From Betaproteobacteria bacterium UBA5582 (GTDB lineage Bacteria > Pseudomonadota > Gammaproteobacteria > Burkholderiales > Rhodocyclaceae): DNA of 6,365 bases. The stretch is from assembly GCA_002425245.1 (NCBI GenBank), contig DILW01000156.1, forward strand, positions 1 to 6,365, read 5' to 3'. A model generated the notes under the pieces. It worked only from the letters and a program-made list of their open reading frames with translations. It was not told where the DNA came from and made no database searches. Positions 1 through 6,280 of the stretch are shown here, one piece after another. The position numbers and the translations under genes are program-made. Within the stretch, counting starts at the first letter, position 1. Each line of letters starts with the position of its first letter.

Positions 1-519
1 CTGCGCACCGTGGCCGATGTCGCCCTGGTCGACCTCAGCCTGCGTGGCAGCAGCGGCATCGAGGCGATCCGCGGCATGCTCGCCCGCCAGCCGGCGCTCA
101 AGGTGCTGGTACTGTCCATGCACGAAGGCGCCGGCCACGTCACCCAGGCGCTGCGCAGCGGCGCCCACGGCTACCTGACCAAGTACAGCGAACCGGCCGA
201 GGTGATCGACGGCATCCGCCGCATCGCCGCCGGCAAGCGCGTCTTTTCCCCGGAAATCGCCCAGGTCCTGGCCGCCGAGGCGATCGACGGCGACGGCGCG
301 CTGGCCCACCTGACACCGCGCGAATTCGAGGTGCTGCGCATGCTGGTGCATGGTGAATCGGCCAGCGGCATCGCCAGCTCGATGCACCTGAGCCCGAAGA
401 CGGTCCTCAACTACCTCACGCTGATCCGCCAGAAGCTCGACGCCGACAACGATTTCAAACTGCTCCACCTGGCTGCCCGGCACGGCCTGGTGGATATCCA
501 TCACGCGCTTGGCGCCTGA
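1..519 (+). CDS. NarL/FixJ-family two-component response regulator, 5' end cut by window
   Basis: This is the C-terminal 172 residues of a response regulator; the frame is open to base 1, so the start lies upstream and roughly 45 residues are missing. The visible receiver part holds the likely phospho-accepting Asp in the VALVDLSL strand (codon 31-33), the conserved Ser of VLSMH and the conserved Lys of YLTKYS. A LuxR-type helix-turn-helix follows from LTPREFEVLRML to LIRQKL (about 310-438). In this family a partner histidine kinase phosphorylates the Asp, and the HTH then binds promoters as a dimer. The kinase is not in the window and the regulon cannot be told. The next gene, a periplasmic Cache protein, starts 33 bases downstream on the same strand, so the two may form a sensory operon (inference). 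GTG at 10 is an internal codon, not the likely start. Confidence 0.92.
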   Translation: MRTVADVALVDLSLRGSSGIEAIRGMLARQPALKVLVLSMHEGAGHVTQALRSGAHGYLTKYSEPAEVIDGIRRIAAGKRVFSPEIAQVLAAEAIDGDGALAHLTPREFEVLRMLVHGESASGIASSMHLSPKTVLNYLTLIRQKLDADNDFKLLHLAARHGLVDIHHALGA

Positions 520-542
520 ATCCATAACCATCCACCACACCC

Positions 543-546
543 GGAG
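543..546 (+). promoter_or_regulatory. Ribosome binding site of the Cache-protein gene
   Basis: GGAG ends 6 bases before the ATG at 553, a good Shine-Dalgarno spacing. It fixes the start, which also places a proper signal peptide at the N-terminus. Confidence 0.8.
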
Positions 547-552
547 ACCACA

Positions 553-1407
553 ATGAAGTCATCGTCACTCGCCCGCTGCCTGGGCGCCCTGCTGCTCGCT
601 GCCGCCTCGACCCTGGCCGCAGCCGCCGACCACGCGACGCCGCGCGAAGCCCGCGCCCTGTTCAACGAGGCCGTCGCCTACCTCAAGGCCAACGGTCCGG
701 AAAAAGCCTGGGCCGCCTTCAGCGACCCGAAGGGACAGTTCGTCAAGAAGGATCTCTATGTTTACGTGATCGACCGCCAGGGCACCTACGTCGCCAACGG
801 CGCCGCACCGGACAGCCTGATCGGCCTCAAGGTCCTCGACAGCGTCGACGCCGCCGGCCTGCCGCTTTTCCGCGAGATGATCGCGGTCACCGAGAAACAG
901 CCGGAAGCGCGCATCGGCTACGTCTGGCTCAACCGCAAGAGCAATCGCGTCGAACCCAAGTTCGCCTGGCTGCACCGCCAGGGCGACTACATCCTCGGTG
1001 TCGGCTACTACGCCGTCCGCGCCGGCGCCGACGATGCGCGCAAGCTGCTCGACGCCGCCAGCGCCGAAATCCGCCAGCGCGGCCTGGCCACCGCCCTGGG
1101 CAGCTTCAACGACAGCAAGGGCCGCTTCGTGCGCGACGACCTCTACGTTTTCGCCGTCAACCTGGGCAGCGGCAAGTTCGAAGCGCACGGCATGAACCCG
1201 AAATGGACCGGCACCGACGCCAGCGACCTGCACGACGTCGAAGGCAAGCCGCTGATCCGCGAAATGCTCGACCTGGCCAAAGCCAAGGGCGAAGGCACGG
1301 TCGATTACGTGTGGCGCAACCCGGTCACCAACGCCGTCGAAAAGAAGCGCACCTTCATCCGCCGCGAAGGCAACAGCCTGATCGGCGTCGGCTTCTACCG
1401 CGAGTAA
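553..1407 (+). CDS. Periplasmic protein with two tandem Cache-like domains
   Basis: This 284-residue protein begins with a clear Sec signal peptide: a basic start, a hydrophobic stretch at residues 10-22 and a likely cleavage around AAA-AD at 24-26. The rest is an internal duplication. Repeat 1 (about 31-155) contains FSDPKGQFVKKDLYVYVID and GYVWLN with YILGVGYY. Repeat 2 (about 159-283) contains FNDSKGRFVRDDLYVFAVN and DYVWRN with LIGVGFY. These match the pattern of small-molecule-binding Cache domains (sCache_2 type), normally the outer part of chemoreceptors and kinases. Here there is no transmembrane anchor after the signal peptide and no signalling domain, so it is probably a soluble periplasmic ligand binder. 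It may serve a membrane sensor encoded near the upstream response regulator (inference). The ligand is unknown. A strong terminator follows. Confidence 0.85.
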   Translation: MKSSSLARCLGALLLAAASTLAAAADHATPREARALFNEAVAYLKANGPEKAWAAFSDPKGQFVKKDLYVYVIDRQGTYVANGAAPDSLIGLKVLDSVDAAGLPLFREMIAVTEKQPEARIGYVWLNRKSNRVEPKFAWLHRQGDYILGVGYYAVRAGADDARKLLDAASAEIRQRGLATALGSFNDSKGRFVRDDLYVFAVNLGSGKFEAHGMNPKWTGTDASDLHDVEGKPLIREMLDLAKAKGEGTVDYVWRNPVTNAVEKKRTFIRREGNSLIGVGFYRE

Positions 1408-1425
1408 GCACCCACGCTCACGAAC

Positions 1426-1451
1426 AGCCGGCCCGCGTGGCCGGTTTTTTT
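1426..1451 (+). terminator. Intrinsic terminator after the Cache-protein gene
   Basis: The stem CCGGCC (1428-1433) pairs with GGCCGG (1439-1444) over a 5-base loop and is followed by seven T (1445-1451). Outer A-T and G-T pairs can lengthen the stem. It lies 18 bases after the stop codon. It should insulate the cas region from upstream transcription, so cas9 probably needs its own promoter. Confidence 0.88.
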
Positions 1452-1472
1452 GCGCCCGGAAATTTTGTGCCA

Positions 1473-1509
1473 GAAAAAGAGAAGGCCCGGCAGGTTTCCC
1501 TGCCGGGCC
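1473..1509 (-). terminator. Intrinsic terminator of tracrRNA
   Basis: On the minus strand GGCCCGGCAGG (1509-1499 pairing with 1494-1484) forms an 11-bp perfect stem with a GAAA loop, followed by TTCTCTTTTT (1483-1474). In Nme-type tracrRNAs this last hairpin is also part of the Cas9-bound scaffold, so it probably has both roles. Confidence 0.9.
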
Positions 1510-1540
1510 GGATTCGGTCGTCACCCGAAGGTGACACCTT

Positions 1541-1575
1541 ATTGTAGCAACGGCTCTCACCCCGGAAAGCTACAT
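1541..1575 (-). repeat. Anti-repeat (degenerate CRISPR repeat within tracrRNA)
   Basis: A 21-base run (1554-1574) is identical to bases 6284-6304 of the first array repeat. A 5-base divergence (CCGTT here, AGGGA in the array) follows, and then GCTACAA matches again. In the RNA duplex the divergent block gives an internal bulge flanked by 21 and 7 base pairs. The same CCGTT-versus-AGGGA bulge is known from N. meningitidis. One base is missing and one changed at the promoter-proximal end. Confidence 0.93.
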
Positions 1576-1581
1576 GGCGTT

Positions 1582-1611
1582 ATTCTACGCATTCCGGATA
1601 AATAACTGCAA
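1582..1611 (-). promoter_or_regulatory. Likely tracrRNA promoter
   Basis: On the minus strand there is a -10 box TAGAAT (1587-1582, five of six consensus bases) and a weak -35 TTGCAG (1611-1606, matching only TTG) with an 18-base spacer. Start of transcription about 7 bases on falls at A1575, exactly at the beginning of the anti-repeat, which supports the call. The -35 box reaches to 4 bases before the cas9 ATG. Confidence 0.6.
1597..1604 (+). promoter_or_regulatory. cas9: Weak candidate -10 region for cas9
   Basis: GATAAATA is the only AT-rich, -10-like stretch on the plus strand between the tracrRNA 5' end and cas9. No convincing -35 box lies 16-18 bases upstream. If used, transcription would begin about 1609-1611, only a few bases before ATG 1615, giving an almost leaderless mRNA. 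That would agree with the lack of any Shine-Dalgarno sequence before 1615. Low confidence. Confidence 0.25.
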
Positions 1612-1614
1612 ATC

Positions 1615-4600
1615 ATGAGCATGACATACACCATTGGTCTGGACATTGGCATCGCATCGGTCGGTTGGTGCGTTCTTGGTGAAACCCACATCATCGACTT
1701 GGGTGTGCGCGCCTTTGACAAGGCCGAAACGGCCAAGGAAGGTGAATCGCTGAACCTTGCCCGACGCAGCGCCCGCCTGATGCGCCGACGCCTGTTCCGG
1801 CGAGCATGGCGCTTGAAAAAACTGGCCCGTCTGCTGAAAAGCGAAGGCCTGATCGCCGACACCAAGGCATTCCAGCCCGAGCACACTTTCACCCGCCCGC
1901 TCTGGCAATTGCGCGTCGACGGCCTCGACCGCAGCCTGAACGACGAGGAATGGGCACGCGTCATCTACCATCTCTGCAAACACCGGGGCTTTCACTGGAT
2001 CAGCCGCGCCGAGGCAAAGCAAGCCGAGGGCGACAGCAAGAGCGAAGGCGGCAAGGTCAAGCAAGGACTGGCCGGCACCGCCAGACTCATGGCGGAAAAA
2101 GGCTATCGCAGCGCGGCCGAAATGGTGCTGGGCGAATTCCCGGAGGCGCAACGCAACAAACAGGGCGAATACACCAAAGCCCTGGCGCGGGAACTGCTCG
2201 CCAAGGAACTGGCGCTGCTCTTCGAAAAACAACGAGAGTTCGGCAATCCCCACGCATCAAGTGCGCTACAAACCGCCATCCTCGGCAACGGCGACAAGAA
2301 GAGCGGATTGTTCTGGCAGCAAAAACCGGCCCTCGCCGGTGCTGACCTGCTCAAGATGCTCGGCACCTGCACCTTCGAAAAAGGCGAATACCGCGCCCCA
2401 AAAGCCAGCTTCACCGCCGAACGCCACGTCTGGCTGACGCGCCTGAACAACCTGCGCATCGTCACCGATGGCGTTACCCGCCAACTGACCGAACAGGAAC
2501 GCCAACTCTGCCTGCCCTTGCCTTACCAACAAGCCGGCGACCTGACCTACAAGCAACTCGGCACGGCGCTGACCAAAGCCGGGCTGCTGGAAGTCGGCAG
2601 CTTCAAATTCACCGGTCTCGCCTACCCCACCGAAGCGCAAAAGGCCGAAGGCAAGGCCAAAGACCCCGAATCCGCCACGCTGATCAAAATCCCCGCCTGG
2701 CAGGAACTGCGCCAAACGCTGGCCAAGGCCGGCCTCGACGACGAGTGGAAAAAGCTCTCGGGCGATGCGCTCTGCGGTCAACCGGAAATCTTCGATCAAA
2801 TTGCCTGGGTGCTCAGTGTCTACAAGGACGACGACGAAGTCCGCGCCGAACTCGCCAAGCTGTCGCTCCCCAACCACGACGCGCTCATCGACGCCCTGCT
2901 CAACATCCGTTTCGACAAATTCCACGCCCTGTCGTTGAAAGCCCTGCGCGCCATCGTCCCGCCCATGGAAAAGGGACTGCGCTACGACGAGGCCTGCGTT
3001 GAGGCCGGCTATCACCACAGTCAGCTATTCAGCTCCACAGATGACAAAGAGGTTTACCTTCCACCGTTCTACGAACAATCTCGCGGCCACAAGCGCGGCG
3101 AGGAAGGCAAGATGCTCTTTAGCGAACGGCTGGACGAAGAGATCACCGGTGGCATTCCCCGCAATCCGGTCGTCCTGCGTGCGCTAAATCAGGCGCGCAA
3201 GGTGGTAAACGCCATCATCCGCCGCTATGGCTCGCCGTCAGCGGTTCATATTGAAATGGCACGAGATTTATCGCGACCTCTCGACGAGCGCAACAAAATC
3301 AAGAAAGAACAGGACGAGTACCGAGCCCGAAATCAACGCGACAGGGAACGGTTCATTGAGCTATTCAAGCGACCACCCAAAGGAAACGAGTTTGATAAAT
3401 GGCGGCTGTATCACGAACAAAACAGTCAGTGCCCGTATTCGCAAAAGCCATTAGCGCCATCTGGCGATGTCGCTGAGATCTTTCTCGAAGGCTCCACCGA
3501 AATCGACCACGCTCTGCCCTACTCGCGCAGTTTCGACGACAGCAAGAACAACAAGGTGCTAGTCCTGACGCGAGAAAACCGTGACAAGGGCAACCGCACA
3601 CCTTACGAATACCTGGGCGGCGCAGAAAACAGCGAACGCTGGCAGCGCTATGTCGCCTTTGTCGAAGCAAACAAGGCGTATCGGCTGGCCAAGCGCACCC
3701 GTCTGCTACGCAAGGATTTTGGCGAAAAGGAAGCGGAGGAATTCAAGGAGCGCAATCTCAATGACACCCGCTACATCTGCAAGTTTTTCAAGAACTATGT
3801 CGAGCGTTACTTGAAACTGGCAGACGGAAGCCACGACAAGCAATGTGTCGTTCTAAGCGGCCAACTGACCAGCTTCCTGCGCGCCCGCTGGGGATTACTC
3901 AAAATTCGTTCCGACAGCGACCGCCACCATGCGCTTGATGCAGCCGTTGTCGCTGCATGTAGTCGCAGTATGGTGCAGCGCTTGTCCAATTACTCGCGCA
4001 CCCGTGAACTGGAGCAGATCCGCGATGGCTTCGTCGATATCGCAACCGGCGAAATCATTAATCCGGCCATGCACCAGCAACTGCGCGAACATTTTCCCGA
4101 TCCGTGGCCCTACTTCCGGCACGAACTCGAAGCCCGCCTGAAGATCGACTCTCCCGAACTGCTACGCGAAGAAATGGCACGGCTGGGCAGCTACTCTGAG
4201 GAAGAACTCGCAACACTAAAGCCTCTGTTCGTTTCCCGCGCACCGCAACGTCGTAACGGTGGTGCCGCGCACAAGGACACCATCTACGGTCAACCGGAGA
4301 AATTCAAGGAAAAAGGCAGCGTCACCCAGAAGGTTGCCCTGTCCAGCCTGACGCTGAAAGATCTCGACTCGCTCGCTGATCCGCACCGGAACACCAAGCT
4401 TTACGGGGCCATCCGGGAACGCCTGGAAGCCTACGGTGGCAAGGGCGACAAAGCCTTTCCGGCCAGCAACCCGCTACGCAAACCGGATAAGGACGGCAAC
4501 CCGACCGGCCCCATCGTTCGAACCGTCACCAAAGTCATCGACAAGCTGTCCGGCATCCCGGTACGCGGTGGCATCGCCAAGAACGACACCATGCTGCGTG

Positions 4601-4992
4601 TGGATGTCTTCACCAAGGCCGGCAAATTCCATCTGGTGCCGGTTTATGTGCATCACCGGGTAACGGGTTTGCCCAATCGGGCAATTGTGGCTTTCAAGGA
4701 CGAAGAGGAATGGACGCTGATTGATGAGAGTTTCGAGTGGTGCTTCTCGCTGTATCCCAACGACTTGGTTCAGATAAAGCTGAAAGGCGAGTTCTATCTA
4801 GGCTATTACGCTGGCTGCGACCGCGCAACTGGCGCTATCGGGTTATGGGTGCATGATCGCAATGCCAATGTTGGCAAGGATGGGCTAATGCGAATAGGCG
4901 CAAAAACAGCTTCTTCTGTCGAGAAATTCCACGTCGACACCCTCGGCAACATCTACCCCGCCCCACCGGAGAAACGTCGTGGGCTGGCGTAG
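1615..4992 (+). CDS. cas9: Type II-C CRISPR effector endonuclease Cas9
   Basis: RNA-guided DNA nuclease of 1125 residues, close in plan to NmeCas9 (1082). Visible order: RuvC-I with D10 in GLDIGIASVGW; arginine-rich bridge helix about 49-75; REC lobe about 79-510; RuvC-II with E547 in AVHIEMARDL; HNH with D631, H632 in EIDHALPYSRSFDD and N655 in LTRENRDKGN; RuvC-III with H772 and D775 in DRHHALDAAVVA; then WED and PAM-interacting domains to the end, including LFVSRAP (871-877) and LRVDVF (994-999). All expected catalytic residues are present, so it should be active. ATG 1615 lacks a Shine-Dalgarno sequence; ATG 1621 (MTYTIGLD) is an equally possible start two codons in. Residues 485-515 form a segment much longer than in Nme1Cas9. 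GC content is lower than in the flanking genes, which suggests acquisition by transfer. Confidence 0.98.
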   Translation: MSMTYTIGLDIGIASVGWCVLGETHIIDLGVRAFDKAETAKEGESLNLARRSARLMRRRLFRRAWRLKKLARLLKSEGLIADTKAFQPEHTFTRPLWQLRVDGLDRSLNDEEWARVIYHLCKHRGFHWISRAEAKQAEGDSKSEGGKVKQGLAGTARLMAEKGYRSAAEMVLGEFPEAQRNKQGEYTKALARELLAKELALLFEKQREFGNPHASSALQTAILGNGDKKSGLFWQQKPALAGADLLKMLGTCTFEKGEYRAPKASFTAERHVWLTRLNNLRIVTDGVTRQLTEQERQLCLPLPYQQAGDLTYKQLGTALTKAGLLEVGSFKFTGLAYPTEAQKAEGKAKDPESATLIKIPAWQELRQTLAKAGLDDEWKKLSGDALCGQPEIFDQIAWVLSVYKDDDEVRAELAKLSLPNHDALIDALLNIRFDKFHALSLKALRAIVPPMEKGLRYDEACVEAGYHHSQLFSSTDDKEVYLPPFYEQSRGHKRGEEGKMLFSERLDEEITGGIPRNPVVLRALNQARKVVNAIIRRYGSPSAVHIEMARDLSRPLDERNKIKKEQDEYRARNQRDRERFIELFKRPPKGNEFDKWRLYHEQNSQCPYSQKPLAPSGDVAEIFLEGSTEIDHALPYSRSFDDSKNNKVLVLTRENRDKGNRTPYEYLGGAENSERWQRYVAFVEANKAYRLAKRTRLLRKDFGEKEAEEFKERNLNDTRYICKFFKNYVERYLKLADGSHDKQCVVLSGQLTSFLRARWGLLKIRSDSDRHHALDAAVVAACSRSMVQRLSNYSRTRELEQIRDGFVDIATGEIINPAMHQQLREHFPDPWPYFRHELEARLKIDSPELLREEMARLGSYSEEELATLKPLFVSRAPQRRNGGAAHKDTIYGQPEKFKEKGSVTQKVALSSLTLKDLDSLADPHRNTKLYGAIRERLEAYGGKGDKAFPASNPLRKPDKDGNPTGPIVRTVTKVIDKLSGIPVRGGIAKNDTMLRVDVFTKAGKFHLVPVYVHHRVTGLPNRAIVAFKDEEEWTLIDESFEWCFSLYPNDLVQIKLKGEFYLGYYAGCDRATGAIGLWVHDRNANVGKDGLMRIGAKTASSVEKFHVDTLGNIYPAPPEKRRGLA

Positions 4993-5881
4993 CGTGATGA
5001 TCTCCCGGCCGGCCAAGCTGCGCCGGGAGCATTTCTCCCTGGCCATCGAGCAGGAACAAACGGCGTTCGTCCCCTTCGAGGACATCGCCATCATTGTCCT
5101 CAACCACCGCGAAATCCAGCTCACCCACCCGGTCCTCTCGGCCTGTGCCGATTACGGCATCGGCCTCTACGCCACCGGCGACAATCATCAGCCCAACGGC
5201 GTCTTCTTGCCATTTCTCGCCCATTCCCGCACCACGCGCCTGATGCGCAAACAGATGGACATTCCCCGCCCCCTGGCCAAGCAGGCTTGGGCCAACATCG
5301 TTCGGCGCAAGATCGAAAATCAGACCGCCGTCCTTCGTATTTGCGCGAAAAACGGTGTTGACCGTATGGATTCCTACGCTCGGCGCGTGCGCTCGGGCGA
5401 CACGGAAAATCTTGAAGGCCAGGCCGCCGCCTTCTACTTCACCCAACTCTTCGGCCAGGGCTTTTATCGCGCCGAAAAACGCTGGGTCAATGCCGCGCTC
5501 GATTATGGCTATGCGGTCCTGCGCGGCGCCATCGCCCGGGGACTGGTCGCCCACGGCATGCACCCGCCCATCGGCCTCTTCCACGCCAGCGAACAAAACG
5601 CCTTCAATCTGGCCGACGACCTGATCGAACCCTTCCGCCCCCTGGTCGACCTGCACGTCGCCAAAAATCCGGCTTTCACCGAAGGCGATCTCAGCCCGCA
5701 GGACAAGGCAGAACTGGTCGCCTTGCTCAACGTCGATGTCGGCATGCCGCAAGGCAAGATGTCCGCACTATCCGCCATCGAATACGCGGTCGAGAGCCTT
5801 GCCAGGTTATTCGAGGAGGGCAACAGCGAACTCGAACTTCCAGCCTTGATCGGTTTGCAGGCGCATCGGCTGGAATGCTGA
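4979..5881 (+). CDS. cas1: CRISPR adaptation integrase Cas1 (type II-C)
   Basis: Cas1 of 300 residues, the metal-dependent integrase that with Cas2 inserts new spacers into the array. The likely metal-binding triad is E146 (LEGQAAAFYF), H202 (GLFHASEQ) and E217 (LIEPFRP), with the type II signature NAFNLADDLIEPFRPL at 207-222. I take the GTG at 4979 as start because the resulting MGWRSVMIS matches the conserved beginning (M-x-W-R-S) of type II Cas1, including the Neisseria protein. ATG 4997 is the alternative and would drop six residues. The gene overlaps the end of cas9 by 14 bases, so translation is probably coupled. Length and domain content are normal, with no sign of damage. There is no csn2 or cas4 partner, as expected for II-C. 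Confidence 0.96.
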   Translation: MGWRSVMISRPAKLRREHFSLAIEQEQTAFVPFEDIAIIVLNHREIQLTHPVLSACADYGIGLYATGDNHQPNGVFLPFLAHSRTTRLMRKQMDIPRPLAKQAWANIVRRKIENQTAVLRICAKNGVDRMDSYARRVRSGDTENLEGQAAAFYFTQLFGQGFYRAEKRWVNAALDYGYAVLRGAIARGLVAHGMHPPIGLFHASEQNAFNLADDLIEPFRPLVDLHVAKNPAFTEGDLSPQDKAELVALLNVDVGMPQGKMSALSAIEYAVESLARLFEEGNSELELPALIGLQAHRLEC

Positions 5882-5884
5882 GGC

Positions 5885-6217
5885 ATGGGACTGGAGACAC
5901 GACGCTTCATGCGACTCATCGTCTTCTTCGATCTGCCCATGGTCACCAAGACCGAAAAACGTGCCTACGTCCAGTTTCGCCGCTTCCTGCTCAATGACGG
6001 CTACGACATGATCCAGTGGTCTGTCTATGCCCGCTTGCTGAACGGCAACGACGACCACGAAAAACACCTCAAACGCCTGATCGACAGCCTCCCACCCGCT
6101 GGCTCCATTCGCTGCATGACCGTCACGGAAAAGCAATTCGCCGGCATTCGCCTGCTGGTCGGGATGCCGCTTTTTCAGGAAAAAAAGGTTCCGGCGAACC
6201 AGATGTTATTGTTCTGA
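5885..6217 (+). CDS. cas2: CRISPR adaptation protein Cas2 (type II-C)
   Basis: Cas2 of 110 residues, the small ferredoxin-fold dimer that bridges two Cas1 dimers during spacer integration. The beta-1 strand LIVFFDLP carries the conserved Asp (D16). FRRFLLNDGYDMIQWSVYARL (from residue 31) and the C-terminal NQMLLF agree with the II-C family. The start at 5885 lies 3 bases after the cas1 stop, so it is likely translated by re-initiation; GAGG just before it is too close to act as a normal ribosome site. ATG 5909 (MRLIVFFD), with GGAG 12 bases upstream, is a possible shorter start. It is the last gene of the cas operon; no plus-strand terminator with a T-tract is seen after it. Confidence 0.95.
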   Translation: MGLETRRFMRLIVFFDLPMVTKTEKRAYVQFRRFLLNDGYDMIQWSVYARLLNGNDDHEKHLKRLIDSLPPAGSIRCMTVTEKQFAGIRLLVGMPLFQEKKVPANQMLLF

Positions 6218-6231
6218 TCCCAGATTTGCAC

Positions 6232-6269
6232 AAAAAAATTTCCCGCCCAGCTAAGCCAGGCGGGAAATT
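6232..6269 (-). terminator. Intrinsic terminator at the cas2-proximal end of the CRISPR array
   Basis: A perfect 11-bp inverted repeat, AATTTCCCGCC (6237-6247) and GGCGGGAAATT (6259-6269), has an 11-base loop. The A-tract 6232-6238 becomes a U-tract only on the minus strand; on the plus strand the stem is followed by GGGTTGCG. It is therefore best read as the stop for pre-crRNA transcribed from right to left. Confidence 0.85.
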
Positions 6270-6280
6270 GGGTTGCGTCA

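Larger units (their letters stand above)
1473..1575 (-). ncRNA. tracrRNA of the type II-C system
   Basis: Read on the minus strand, this roughly 103-base RNA begins with an anti-repeat (1575-1541). Next comes AAGG, a 6-bp stem GUCACC/GGUGAC closed by a UUCG tetraloop (1535-1520), a short linker, and an 11-bp stem closed by a GAAA tetraloop (1509-1484) that ends in UUCUCUUUUU. The order anti-repeat, short stem, terminator hairpin is that of Neisseria meningitidis tracrRNA. The segment GAGAGCCGTTGCTACAATAAGG (1557-1536) is nearly identical to the Nme sequence as I recall it. The RNA pairs with crRNA repeats to load Cas9, with RNase III probably trimming the duplex. It is transcribed divergently from cas9. 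The 5' end is inferred from the promoter position and the 3' end from the U-tract; neither is measured. Confidence 0.93.

Noticed and set aside
1408..1550. Extension of a small coding region through the gap before cas9
   Set aside because: The open frame there (from 1203 to 1547) is an out-of-frame shadow of the Cache gene that reads through two terminator hairpins; it has no own ribosome site or recognisable product.
565..1560. Long 331-residue open frame on the minus strand opposite the Cache gene
   Set aside because: It mirrors the codon pattern of a GC-rich real gene, gives no recognisable domain and runs through the plus-strand terminator and the tracrRNA region. The plus-strand gene has a ribosome site, signal peptide and clear domain repeats.
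1541..1575. A stray CRISPR repeat or second array upstream of cas9
   Set aside because: There is only one copy, it diverges in the bulge region, and it is followed on the minus strand by two stems and a U-tract. That is the structure of a tracrRNA anti-repeat, not of an array.
4835..5752. 305-residue open frame on the minus strand opposite cas1
   Set aside because: It is an antisense shadow of cas1 across the cas9/cas1 junction; the plus-strand product is unmistakably Cas1 with its conserved triad.
6237..6269. Hairpin after cas2 as terminator of the cas operon
   Set aside because: On the plus strand no T-tract follows the stem, whereas the minus strand has seven U right after it. It may slow the plus-strand polymerase but is better assigned to the array transcript.
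6218..6280. A csn2 or cas4 remnant after cas2
   Set aside because: Only 63 bases lie between the cas2 stop and the first repeat, and they are taken up by the terminator hairpin.
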